A DNA stretch of 64,000 nt from Micromonospora pattaloongensis (GTDB lineage: Bacteria > Actinomycetota > Actinomycetes > Mycobacteriales > Micromonosporaceae). The translations under genes were made by a program, and so were the position numbers. Positions 8,646 to 17,887 of this stretch are shown here, piece after piece. Below the pieces are notes generated by a model, which ran no database searches, had not been told where the DNA came from, and saw only the letters and a list, made by a program, of their open reading frames with translations. Positions within the stretch are counted from its first letter, which is position 1. Each line of letters opens with the position of its first letter. The stretch spans positions 310,001 to 374,000 of the forward strand of contig NZ_FNPH01000002.1 in NCBI RefSeq assembly GCF_900107255.1, written 5' to 3'.

Positions 8646-11600
8646 ATGAGCACCGACACCATCCTGACCGGTCCGATACGGCGTCGGGCGCGGCCGTCAC
8701 TGCGGCGGTTGCCACTGTCGCTGTCCCAGGAACAGATCTGGCTCGCCGACCGGATGCAGGCGGGCACGTCGCTCTATCACATCCCAATGCTGTTCCGGCT
8801 GGCCGGCGGGGTCGATGTCGACGCGCTGGAGACCAGCGTGCGGCACATCGTTCGCCGGCACGATCCGCTGCGGGCGAGCTTCCCCGAGAAGAACGGCATC
8901 CCGGTCCAGGTGATCCGGCCGGAGGTCCCGGACGATCTGGTGGAGCGGCACTCGTTGGCGGCCCTGGACGGCCCGGGGCGGGAGGCGGCGCTGGCCGCCC
9001 TGATCGACCGGGTCACCGAGGCTCCCTTCGACCTGACCGCCGGGCCGCTCGTGCGGGCGGCCATCGTCGAGGTCGCCCCCGACGATCACGTATTGCTGGT
9101 GGTCTGCCATCACTTGGTGTTCGACGGCGGTTCCCGCGGGGTGCTGCTCGACGAGCTGAACACCGCGTACACGGCGTACGCGGCCGGTGACTCGCCGGCC
9201 CTGGCCCCGCTGCCGGTGGACTACGCGGCGTTCGTGGAGCGGCAGCGGTCGGCCGACGTCTCCGGACAGCTGGCCTACTGGCAGGCCGAGCTGGCCGACC
9301 AGCCCGCCCGGCTGCAACTGCCGACCACGCACCCGCGTCCGAGCGTGCAGTCCTACCGCGGCGCCGTTCTCACGGCCGATGTGGACGCCAGCCTGATCGA
9401 CCGACTGGTGGAGTTCTCCGCGGCGGCCGGCACGTCCTTACCGGCGGTTCTGCTGGCCGGCTATGCCGTCGTGCTGGCCCGGCACAGTGGGCAGACCGAT
9501 TTCGCGGTGAGCGTGCCCCTCCTCGGCCGGCCCGAGGCCGCGTACGACGCGCTCATCGGCTGCTTCATCAACACGATCCCGGTGCGGATCGACGCGACCG
9601 GTGCCCTAACCTTCCGGCAGCTCGTCCAGCAGGTCTCGGAACGACTGGCCGGCGGGCTGGAGCACGGTGACGTGCCGTTCAACCAGATCGTCCAGGCGAT
9701 CCGCCCCGAGCGGGATCCGAGCTTCGCACCGCTGGCGCAGGTGTCCTTCGGCATGCTCAACGACGATGTGCTGGGCGTGCCCCGGCTGGCCGACCACCCG
9801 ATGGACGCGTTCGACCATGAGCGGACCTCGGCGAAGTTCGAGTTCAGCCTCGACGTGGTGCAGAGCGCCGGAGGGGTCCGGGTCGAGGCGGAATACTGCA
9901 CCGACCTGTTCGACGAGGCCACCGCCGCCCGGCTCGTCGGCCACTGGACCCAGGTGCTCGGCTCCGCGATGGCCGCACCCGACCGGCGCATCGACGAGCT
10001 GGGCCTGCTGACCCCGGGCGAACGGGCCACGATGCTCGTCGACTGGAACGACACCGGGACACCGCCGATCCCGGAGGTGCGCCTGCACGACCTGTTCGAG
10101 GCACAGGTGCGGGCCACCCCGGACGCCGTCGCGGTGGTGGCCGGCGACGACCGGCTGACCTATACCGAGTTGGACCGGCGGGCCAACCAGCTGGCCCACG
10201 CGCTGCAGGCCCGCGGCGTCGGGACCGAGACCAGCGTCGGCGTGTTCATGAGCCGCACGGCGGCCACGATCGTGGCGTTCCTCGGCGTGCTCAAGAGCGG
10301 CGGCGTGTACGTGCCGCTCGACCCCGGCTATCCGCCCGACCGGGTCGCCTTCATGCTCGCCGACTCCCGAGTCGACGTGCTCGTCGTGGACGCGTCGGTG
10401 GCGAAGCTGACGCCACCGGGGGTGACCAGCCAGCTGTGCGTCGACCGGGACGCGGCGGAGATTGCCCGGCACCCGGACACCGCGCCGCTCAGCCGCACCA
10501 CCCCGGCCAATCTCTCATGCATGTTCTACACCTCGGGATCCAGCGGAACGCCCAAGTGCGCGATGCTGACCCATGCCAACTACGTGCACTACGTGACGTT
10601 CTGGCAACGGCGCTACCTCGACGACACGCCGATGCGGGTGCATCTGCAGATGACTAGCCACGCGTTCGACATCTTCATCGCCGACACCACCCGCGCTCTG
10701 TTCACCGGGGCCACGCTGGTGGTCTGCCCGCATGAGGTGGTGATGGCCCCGGACCAGCTGTACGGGCTGATGCAGCGCGAACGGGTGAACAGCGCCGAGT
10801 TCATCACGCCGATCCTGGCCGCCCTAGTCGACCACGTGGAGTCGGTCGGGGGCCGGCTGGACTCCCTGGACCTGCTGATCGCCGGCAGCGACATCTGGTA
10901 CGCCGGCGACTACCTCCGCGCCCGGGCGCTGTGCCGCCCGGACACCCGGATCATCGCCGCCTACGGGCTGAGCGAGACCTCGATCGACAACACGACGTTG
11001 GACGGCGTCGAGGTCGGCGACGATCTGACCGGCATCGTGCCGATCGGACGGCCGGCCGACCGCACCCAGATCTACCTGCTCAACGACCGCCTCGAGCCGG
11101 TTCCGGTGGGCGTGGTCGGCGAGCTGTACGTGGCCGGCTCCGCGGTCGGCCGCGGGTACTACCGACGCACCGACCTGACTGCCGACCGGCTGGTACCGAA
11201 CCCGTTCGGCGACCGGCCCGGTGACCGTCTCTACCGCTCCGGCGACCTGGCCTGTTATCGTCCGGACGGCGTCCTGGAGGTGATCGGCCGGGCCGACAAC
11301 CAGGTCAAGGTCAACGGGTACCGCATCGAGCTGGGTGAGATCGAGTCCGCGTTGCGCACCCATCCGGCGATCGACCAGGCGGTGATCCTCGTTCACCACG
11401 GGCCGGCCGGGCACGCCCGCCTCGTCGGATATGCCACGCTGCGGGCCGGTGAGCGCGCTACCGATGCGACGCTGCGTGAGCACCTGCGGCAGACGCTGCC
11501 GGCGTACATGATTCCTGCGCTGGTAGTGATCCTCGATGAGTTCCCGCTCAACGCCAACGGCAAGCTGAACCGGCGCGCGTTGCCGGAGCCGGTCGAGCGG

Positions 11601-13922
11601 GCGGGCGTCGTGCAACGGCGTCCGCTGTCCTCAACCGAGGAGATGGTCGTCGCCATCTGGCACGACGTGCTGGCCATGGCCGAGATCGGCCCGGAGGACA
11701 ACTTCTTCGCGCTGGGCGGCAGTTCGCTGCTGATGACCCAGATCGTCGCCCGGATCCGGCACGCGCTCGGCGTGGAGCTGCCGATTCGCGCGTTGTACCA
11801 GGCGCCGACGGTAGCGGCGTTGAGCGCCGAGATCGAGCGCGCCCGGCGCGAGAGGGACAGCCTGCCGGCCGCGCCCGCCGTCACCGCGGGACCGAGGCAG
11901 TGGGAGGCCACCCACCCGTTGTCCTATCCGCAGCAGCAGCTGGCGTTCCACGAGCAGGTCGACCCGGGGACCGCCACCTATCTGGTGCCGACCGTGCTGC
12001 GGTTGCGGGGCCGGTTGTCGATTCCGGCCCTGCAGGCCGCCTGGGACACCGTGCGCAGCCGCCACGACGTGCTGCGCACGACGCTGGTGCAAGTCAACGG
12101 TGAGGTTCGGCAGCGGGTGAGCGCGCCGGCCACGCAACCCGTGACCGTGCTGGACCTGCGAGGACGCTCCGACGCCGAGCGCGCCGCGGCAGACTATGTC
12201 GAGGCGGACGCGCACCGCCCGTTCGATCTCTGGCGCGAGCAGCCGGTCCGGTCCGCCGTGGTCACCCTCGCCGACGACGAGCACCTCCTGCTGGTCACCA
12301 TCCATCACATCGCCACCGACGGCTGGTCGGAGCACGTGTTGTTGCAGGAGTTCTCGGCGGTCTACGCCGCCCGGCTGGCCGACGAGGAGGCCGACCTCCC
12401 GGCGTTGCCCGTGCAGTACGCCGACTTCGCGGTCTGGCAGCGTGATCTGGTCCGCAGCGAGCTGGGCGAGGCGCTGGCCGCCTATTGGGTGCAGCGGCTG
12501 GCCGACGCCCCGGGCGCCGCCGACCTGCCGACCGACCGGCCGTTCGGCGCGCGGACCAGCCATGCCGGTGGTTATCTGCCGGTGGCCGTGCCGGACGAGC
12601 TGGTCACCGGTCTGACCGAGCTGGGCCGGGAACACGCCGCGACGAAGTTCATGACGCTGTTCGCCACCTACGGCGCCGTCATGCGCCACTACACAGGTCA
12701 GGCCGACCTGGTGATCGGGGTGCCAAGCGCCAACCGCACCCGGGTCGAGGTGGAGCGGCTCATCGGCTTCTTCGTCAACATGTTGCCGGTGCGCGTCCGC
12801 ATCGACGCCGGCACGACGTTCCGTGAGCTGCTCGATCAGGTCCGGGACACCGCCGTCGATGCGTACGCCCACCAGGATCTGCCGTTCGAGCAGATCGTCG
12901 AGAAGCTCGCACCGGCCCGACACCGCCTGCAGAACCCGGTGTTTCAGATGTGCTTCGCCCTGGACGAGCCGGCGCGGGCCGCGGCCGTGCTGCCGGGCCT
13001 GGCCGTCGCCGCGGAGCCGGGCCACCTCACCACGGCGAAGTTCGACCTGGACCTGTCGCTCGAGGAGACGGCGGCCGGGGTCGCCGGTGGCCTCTCCTAC
13101 CGCCGGGATCTGTTCGACGAGGACACCGTCCGCGCCATCACCGACGACTGGCTGGCCCTGGCCGCCGCCCTGCTGGCCGAACCCGACCGCCCGATCGTGG
13201 AACACGTGCTGCGCTCGGCGGCGGCGCTCGACACCACCGACCCGGAGACGTCGATCCGCGACGGCGAGCGGCCGGTTCCGGCCGGCGCCGTCGGCACGGT
13301 GCACCGGCGCCGGCCGGACGGATCGCTGGCCGCCACCGGTCAGCTCGGCCGCCGCCGCCGTGACGGCCGATGGGATCTGGTGGGCACCTCCGAGGAGGAA
13401 CTGTGGATCGATGGCAGCCGGGTCGACGTCGAGCTGGTGCGCCGCGAGCTGGCGGCCGCGCCACAGGTCAAGGCCTCGACGGTCGTGGTGGCGGGCGGCG
13501 AGCTGATCGCAGAGGTGCGGCTCGGACCGGCAACCGGCCGGGACGGTCTCGACGAATACCTGCGTAGCCGACTACCGCACCACCAGCGGCCGCGGCTGAT
13601 CGTGGAGTTCGACACGCCCGCCGCCGAGCTCGACGACCCGGTCGCCGAGCTGATCACCGCGCTGTTCGGCGAGGTGCTCGACCGGCCAGCGCCGCACCCG
13701 GACGAGAGCTTCTTCGAAGCCGGTGGCTATTCCGTGCTGGCCATGCAGTTCGCCGCGCTGCTGACCGAACTGATCGGGCAGCGGGTGCCGGTGCGGCTGC
13801 TGTTCGACCACCCGACGGCCCGTTCTCTCGCGGCCGCGCTGGAGCCACAGCTGTCGTTGGACGCGCGTGACCGTCTCGCCCGGGCGTTCGCCGAAGTGGA
13901 CGTGCCGCATGACGACCAGTGA
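8646..13922 (+). CDS. NRPS-2: C-A-T-C-truncated A-T
   Basis: Dimodular synthetase, 1758 aa. The start is ATG 8646, 5 nt after a strong GGAGGAG (8634-8640); the frame is open further upstream but has no such signal. Domains, approximate residues: C1 20-440 (His155, His156, Asp160); A 485-985; T with Ser1027 in 'GGSSL'; C2 1085-1520 (His1220, His1221, Asp1225); then only about 140 aa that look like the C-terminal subdomain of an A domain ('GQLGRRRRDGRW', 'RVDVELVRREL'), with the catalytic core absent; and a last T with Ser1696 in 'GGYSV'. The A code by eye is DIAFLAAIDK, with an atypical A5 ('YGLSET'); I cannot assign a substrate. The final T needs loading in trans, as in KtzH of the kutzneride system, where the stand-alone KtzN supplies a module with a truncated A domain. 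Confidence 0.9.
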   Translation: MSTDTILTGPIRRRARPSLRRLPLSLSQEQIWLADRMQAGTSLYHIPMLFRLAGGVDVDALETSVRHIVRRHDPLRASFPEKNGIPVQVIRPEVPDDLVERHSLAALDGPGREAALAALIDRVTEAPFDLTAGPLVRAAIVEVAPDDHVLLVVCHHLVFDGGSRGVLLDELNTAYTAYAAGDSPALAPLPVDYAAFVERQRSADVSGQLAYWQAELADQPARLQLPTTHPRPSVQSYRGAVLTADVDASLIDRLVEFSAAAGTSLPAVLLAGYAVVLARHSGQTDFAVSVPLLGRPEAAYDALIGCFINTIPVRIDATGALTFRQLVQQVSERLAGGLEHGDVPFNQIVQAIRPERDPSFAPLAQVSFGMLNDDVLGVPRLADHPMDAFDHERTSAKFEFSLDVVQSAGGVRVEAEYCTDLFDEATAARLVGHWTQVLGSAMAAPDRRIDELGLLTPGERATMLVDWNDTGTPPIPEVRLHDLFEAQVRATPDAVAVVAGDDRLTYTELDRRANQLAHALQARGVGTETSVGVFMSRTAATIVAFLGVLKSGGVYVPLDPGYPPDRVAFMLADSRVDVLVVDASVAKLTPPGVTSQLCVDRDAAEIARHPDTAPLSRTTPANLSCMFYTSGSSGTPKCAMLTHANYVHYVTFWQRRYLDDTPMRVHLQMTSHAFDIFIADTTRALFTGATLVVCPHEVVMAPDQLYGLMQRERVNSAEFITPILAALVDHVESVGGRLDSLDLLIAGSDIWYAGDYLRARALCRPDTRIIAAYGLSETSIDNTTLDGVEVGDDLTGIVPIGRPADRTQIYLLNDRLEPVPVGVVGELYVAGSAVGRGYYRRTDLTADRLVPNPFGDRPGDRLYRSGDLACYRPDGVLEVIGRADNQVKVNGYRIELGEIESALRTHPAIDQAVILVHHGPAGHARLVGYATLRAGERATDATLREHLRQTLPAYMIPALVVILDEFPLNANGKLNRRALPEPVERAGVVQRRPLSSTEEMVVAIWHDVLAMAEIGPEDNFFALGGSSLLMTQIVARIRHALGVELPIRALYQAPTVAALSAEIERARRERDSLPAAPAVTAGPRQWEATHPLSYPQQQLAFHEQVDPGTATYLVPTVLRLRGRLSIPALQAAWDTVRSRHDVLRTTLVQVNGEVRQRVSAPATQPVTVLDLRGRSDAERAAADYVEADAHRPFDLWREQPVRSAVVTLADDEHLLLVTIHHIATDGWSEHVLLQEFSAVYAARLADEEADLPALPVQYADFAVWQRDLVRSELGEALAAYWVQRLADAPGAADLPTDRPFGARTSHAGGYLPVAVPDELVTGLTELGREHAATKFMTLFATYGAVMRHYTGQADLVIGVPSANRTRVEVERLIGFFVNMLPVRVRIDAGTTFRELLDQVRDTAVDAYAHQDLPFEQIVEKLAPARHRLQNPVFQMCFALDEPARAAAVLPGLAVAAEPGHLTTAKFDLDLSLEETAAGVAGGLSYRRDLFDEDTVRAITDDWLALAAALLAEPDRPIVEHVLRSAAALDTTDPETSIRDGERPVPAGAVGTVHRRRPDGSLAATGQLGRRRRDGRWDLVGTSEEELWIDGSRVDVELVRRELAAAPQVKASTVVVAGGELIAEVRLGPATGRDGLDEYLRSRLPHHQRPRLIVEFDTPAAELDDPVAELITALFGEVLDRPAPHPDESFFEAGGYSVLAMQFAALLTELIGQRVPVRLLFDHPTARSLAAALEPQLSLDARDRLARAFAEVDVPHDDQ

Positions 13923-15960
13923 CGAGCTCGCGCCGGCCGGATCGCTCGTCCCGACCGCACTGCCGTATGACCTCGTCCCGAACACCACGGCCGGGCGGAT
14001 CGCGCGGATGCGGCTGACGCTGTCGGCCGATGTAGCGCGGGTGACCGAGGCGGTCGGCGGCCACCTTAGCCGCTGGGTGCGGGCCGAGTCGGCGACGATC
14101 GGCGTGGTGGACCACGGCCAGGAACCGGCGCTGGTCAAGGTGGAGGTGACGCCGGGCCGTGCCTCCGTCGTGCAGCGGGCTCCCGCGGCACCCGGCGACC
14201 TGCGGGGTGGCGTGGTCATCGACGGCACCGGAGGGCACACCGCGAGCCTGCTCGCCGAGGCGCGCTCGACAGTCGTTCTGAGCCGGGCCGGCGACGGCTG
14301 GGAGCTGGTGCACTGCACTGACTGGCACGGTGAACGCACGATGGCGTCCTGGGCCAGGTCGCTGGAACAGGGCGGGGTAGAGCCGGCCGGCCCGCTCACC
14401 GACGAGCTGATCGCGCTCGGCACCGGCGGACCGGCCGCACCCAATCCGCCGCATGTGCTGGCCCGCATCGAGGACTGGGTCCGTCGCACCCCAGACGCCC
14501 CTGCCGTGCGGCACCTCGGCCGCACATACCGGTACGCCGAGGTATGGTCCGCCGCTCACGCTCTGGCCCGGAGCCTGCGGGTGGCCGGGGTCAGCGCCGG
14601 GGAAAGCGTCCTCATCGCCACCGGCCGCTCGCCGGATGGCGTGGTGGCGATGCTCGGCTCGCTTCTGGCCGGCGCCGTGAACGTGCCGGTCGATCCGCAA
14701 TGGCCGATGGAGCGGCTGCGCCGGGTGATCGAGGCGACGGGGGCCGCCGTCTTCGTCCACGCAGAGAAGATGGCGACCGACCTGTTGCTCGCGGCCGGTC
14801 TGACCGACGTTCCGACCGACCTGGAGGGCGGGATCGACGCCGGGATCGGCACCGGCCCGGTGACGTCGGGTCTCGACGCGTCGGCGTACGTGATCTTCAC
14901 ATCGGGCACCACCGGTGTCCCGAAGGGCGTCGAGGTCTCGCACCGGGCCCTGGCCCACCTGTGCGAGACGACGACCGAGCTCTATCAGCTGCAGCCGGGT
15001 GACACCGTGCTCGCGCTGGCGCCCCTGTACTTCGACGTGTCCGTGCTCGAGACCTTCGTCACGCTCGGCGCCGGCGCGAGCATGTGTGTCGCCACCGACG
15101 ACGACCGGCTCGATCCCTATCTGCTGACCGAGCTGCTGCGGGCCGAAGAGGTCACCGTGGCCGACCTTCCGCCGTCGCTGATGCCGTTTCTTGATCCGGC
15201 TGAGCTGCCCGGGCTGCGACTGGTCACCGCCGGCGGTGAGGCGTTCAACGGCCGCCAGGTCGAGGGCTGGGCGACCGGGCGGCGTCGCTTCCTCAACTGC
15301 TACGGGCCGACCGAGGCGACGGTCCAGGTGTCGGTCATGGACTGCGCTCCGGGCTGGCCGCGGACCCCGCCGCTGGGCCGGCCACTGCCCGGGTTCGAGT
15401 TCTTCGTGGTCGACGACGATCTCCGGGCGGTGCCGCGCGGAGCGGTGGGCGAACTGCTCATCAGCGGGCCGGGCCTGGCCGAGGGCTATCTGAACGATCC
15501 GGATCAGACGGCCCAGCGGTTCGTCCCGGCCGGGCCGCTCGGCCGGCGGGTCTATCGCACCGGGGATCTGGTCCGCTGGCGCGACGACGACAATCTGGAA
15601 TTCCACGGGCGCAACGATCGGCAGGCCAAGATCAACGGTCATCGTATCGAGCTCGCCGAGATCGAGTCGGCGCTCCTCGGCCGGCTCGACGCCCGGGCCG
15701 CCGCGGCGGAGATCATCCACAGCGGCGGCCGCGACCGGTTGGTGGGTTTCGTGGTCGGCCCGCGCGAGCCGCTGGCCGGCGCGCTCCGGCTCCTGGCCGA
15801 GGTGCTCCCCCGGTACGCCACGCCGGAACTGCTGGTGCCGCTGGACGCTCTGCCGGTCACCGCCACCGGCAAGGTCGACCGAGCCCGGCTGATCGCCGCC
15901 TACGAACGATCCCGGGGCACGACATCGAGAGCGATGAACGGAGATTCCCTCCATGAGTGA
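13909..15960 (+). CDS. Stand-alone adenylation protein with N-terminal extension
   Basis: 683 aa from ATG 13909, overlapping NRPS-2 by 14 bp. Residues 1-170 match no domain I recognise and could be a relic of a condensation domain. From about 175 on it is a complete A domain: A3 'FTSGTTGVPKG', A5 'NCYGPTE', A7 'YRTGD', A8 'KINGHRIEL', A10 'ATGKVDR'. No carrier domain follows. The code by eye is DVLDVACVQK, which I cannot match to a known substrate. Its position directly behind a synthetase ending in a truncated A domain and T makes it the likely in-trans partner for that module, and perhaps for the A-less C-T module of NRPS-1. KtzN of the kutzneride pathway is the functional parallel. The partner and substrate are inference. 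Confidence 0.87.
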   Translation: MTTSDELAPAGSLVPTALPYDLVPNTTAGRIARMRLTLSADVARVTEAVGGHLSRWVRAESATIGVVDHGQEPALVKVEVTPGRASVVQRAPAAPGDLRGGVVIDGTGGHTASLLAEARSTVVLSRAGDGWELVHCTDWHGERTMASWARSLEQGGVEPAGPLTDELIALGTGGPAAPNPPHVLARIEDWVRRTPDAPAVRHLGRTYRYAEVWSAAHALARSLRVAGVSAGESVLIATGRSPDGVVAMLGSLLAGAVNVPVDPQWPMERLRRVIEATGAAVFVHAEKMATDLLLAAGLTDVPTDLEGGIDAGIGTGPVTSGLDASAYVIFTSGTTGVPKGVEVSHRALAHLCETTTELYQLQPGDTVLALAPLYFDVSVLETFVTLGAGASMCVATDDDRLDPYLLTELLRAEEVTVADLPPSLMPFLDPAELPGLRLVTAGGEAFNGRQVEGWATGRRRFLNCYGPTEATVQVSVMDCAPGWPRTPPLGRPLPGFEFFVVDDDLRAVPRGAVGELLISGPGLAEGYLNDPDQTAQRFVPAGPLGRRVYRTGDLVRWRDDDNLEFHGRNDRQAKINGHRIELAEIESALLGRLDARAAAAEIIHSGGRDRLVGFVVGPREPLAGALRLLAEVLPRYATPELLVPLDALPVTATGKVDRARLIAAYERSRGTTSRAMNGDSLHE

Positions 15961-17230
15961 GACCGATTCGGCGACGGTGCGGCAGGTGGTCGGGGTCGGC
16001 TTCGGCCCGGCGAACCTGGCTCTGGCCATCGCGGCCGGCGAAGTGGCAGGGCCGGATGGTCGCACCCTGCTCGACGAATGCGTGTTCCTGGAGCGGCAGC
16101 CCTCGTTCGGATGGCACCGGGGCATGCTGCTCGATGGCGCCACCATGCAGGTGTCGTTCCTGAAAGACCTCGCCACCTTACGCAGCCCGAGCAGCCGCTA
16201 CACGTTCACGTCCTACCTGCACGATGTCGGCCGGCTGACCGACTTCATCAACAGCAAGACGCTGTATCCCTACCGGACCGACTTCCACACCTACCTGGAG
16301 TGGGCCGCCGACCGGCTGCCGGCCGACGTCCGGTACGGCACGGAGGTCGTATCGGTCACGCCGGAGCGGACCGATGACGTCGTCCGCGAGCTGCTCGTGC
16401 GGACCGGCGACGGCCGGACGTTCCGCACCCGCAACCTGGTTATCGGCACCGGCATGACGCCCTGCTTCCCGGATGGCGTGCAGCGCGGCCCGCGGGTGTG
16501 GCACAGTGCCGAGCTGCTGACCCGGCTCGCCGCACCAGCGCCAACCAGGCCGCGCACGTTCGCCGTGGTGGGGGCGGGCCAGAGCGCGGCCGAGGTGGTG
16601 GAGCACCTGCACGCGACCCATCCGGAGGCCGACGTGCATGCGATCTTCGGTCGCTTCGGCTACAGCATGTCCGACGACAGCCCGTTCGCCAATCAAATCT
16701 TCGACCCGGACTCCGTTGACGAGTTCTACCACGCTCCGGGCGAGGTCCGGGACGCCCTGATGGGCTATCACGCGAACACCAACTATTCCGTTGTCGACCT
16801 CGATTTGATCCGTTCCCTGCACGGCACCGCCTATCGGGAGCACATCGCCGGTCGCCGCCGGCTGCACTTCCACCACGCCTCGCGCATCACCCGCCAGACC
16901 GTCACCGGTGAGGGCGTGCATCTCGATGTCGAGTTCCTGCCCACCGGGACCATCCGGCAGATCGATGCCGACGCGATCGTCTACGCCACCGGCTACCGAC
17001 CGTCCGACCCGCGGCAGCTGCTCGGCGATCTGGCCGACGAATGCAAGACCGATGACCGGGGCCGTCTCGCGCTGGCCCGGGACTACCGCGTGATTACCTC
17101 GGACGGCGTCCGCTGCGGAATCTACGTGCACGGTGCGGCCGCGGAGCGCACCCACGGACTCTCCGCCGGGCTGCTGTCCAACGTCGCGGTCCGGGCCGGC
17201 GAGATCCTCGCCGCGATCCGTTCGCTCTGA
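15953..17230 (+). CDS. L-ornithine N5-monooxygenase (KtzI/SidA/PvdA family)
   Basis: Flavin-dependent N-hydroxylating monooxygenase, 425 aa, full family length. The FAD motif 'GVGFGPANLAL' is at the N-terminus, an NADPH motif 'GAGQSAAEV' is central, and the family 'YATGY' signature is near the C-terminus. It overlaps the preceding gene by 8 bp. In siderophore clusters such enzymes make hydroxamates. Here the next gene is a KtzT/PaiB-type protein, and that pair is the established route from ornithine through N5-hydroxyornithine to piperazic acid. A hydroxamate siderophore role is the alternative but is less favoured by this neighbour. Confidence 0.9.
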   Translation: MSETDSATVRQVVGVGFGPANLALAIAAGEVAGPDGRTLLDECVFLERQPSFGWHRGMLLDGATMQVSFLKDLATLRSPSSRYTFTSYLHDVGRLTDFINSKTLYPYRTDFHTYLEWAADRLPADVRYGTEVVSVTPERTDDVVRELLVRTGDGRTFRTRNLVIGTGMTPCFPDGVQRGPRVWHSAELLTRLAAPAPTRPRTFAVVGAGQSAAEVVEHLHATHPEADVHAIFGRFGYSMSDDSPFANQIFDPDSVDEFYHAPGEVRDALMGYHANTNYSVVDLDLIRSLHGTAYREHIAGRRRLHFHHASRITRQTVTGEGVHLDVEFLPTGTIRQIDADAIVYATGYRPSDPRQLLGDLADECKTDDRGRLALARDYRVITSDGVRCGIYVHGAAAERTHGLSAGLLSNVAVRAGEILAAIRSL

Positions 17231-17254
17231 TCGCCCCCACCCACGAGGAGGATC

Positions 17255-17887
17255 ATGTTCGTCCCATCCGACTACCGGGCCGACTCGGCGGCTCAACTCT
17301 GGTCGGTCATCACCGGCCATCCGCTGGGCCTGTTGGTCACCGTCGGGCCGGACGTGCCGTTCGCGACCCACCTCCCGGTGGTGCCGGCCGGCGACAGCGA
17401 CAGTGACGGCGACCTGGTGGGCGCCGTCCTGCTCGGTCACCTGAACCGGGCCAACCCGCAATGGGGATCACTCGTCGACGGGCAGGCAGCCAAGCTGATC
17501 TTCGTCGGACCGCACGCATATGTCACCCCGGCCGTCTATCCGGCCGCACCGGCCGCCCCGACGTGGAACTTCGTCGCGGTTCACGTGACCGGCGTGGTGC
17601 GACCCGTCACCACCGCCGAGGAGACACTGGCCGTCGTCAGGCGGACCGCCCTCCTGCTGGAGCACCGCTTCGGCGACGGCTGGGACCAGGACGGGTCGGC
17701 GAACTACTTCCGGTCCATCGTGGCCGGCGTCGGCGCGTTCCGATTCGAGGTGACCACCGCGGACGGCACCTTCAAGCTCAGCCAGGACAAGCCGGCCCAC
17801 GTACGCCGCCGGATCGCCGATCGCCTGGCGGAGCCGGACCAACCGGGCGGACCGGCCGTCGCCGCCCTGATGAATGGTCCCCGATGA
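17255..17887 (+). CDS. KtzT-like piperazate synthase (PaiB/FMN-binding-regulator fold)
   Basis: 210 aa, PaiB-type split-barrel protein ('MFVPSDYR' start, 'HLPVV', 'NRANPQW', 'NFVAVHVTG', 'KLSQDKP' near the end). This family was named for transcriptional regulators. Its member KtzT is a haem enzyme that closes N5-hydroxyornithine into piperazic acid with N-N bond formation. Position directly after the ornithine N-hydroxylase (24 bp gap, GAGGAGG-type ribosome site) makes the KtzT role the best reading. The stop overlaps the next start (ATGA). I see no DNA-binding domain, which argues against a regulator. Confidence 0.85.
   Translation: MFVPSDYRADSAAQLWSVITGHPLGLLVTVGPDVPFATHLPVVPAGDSDSDGDLVGAVLLGHLNRANPQWGSLVDGQAAKLIFVGPHAYVTPAVYPAAPAAPTWNFVAVHVTGVVRPVTTAEETLAVVRRTALLLEHRFGDGWDQDGSANYFRSIVAGVGAFRFEVTTADGTFKLSQDKPAHVRRRIADRLAEPDQPGGPAVAALMNGPR

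Noticed and set aside
10100-11600. Arg-like substrate for the NRPS-2 A domain, from D-A--AIDK similarity
   Set aside because: Position 278 reads Phe rather than Asp and A5 is atypical, so I leave the substrate open.
13654-16176. 840-codon minus-strand frame across the NRPS-2 end and the free A gene
   Set aside because: Antisense to two well-supported genes and without recognisable domains.
15953-17230. Hydroxamate siderophore cluster suggested by the ornithine N-hydroxylase
   Set aside because: The neighbouring KtzT-like gene and absence of N-acyltransferase, siderophore uptake or esterase genes favour piperazate.
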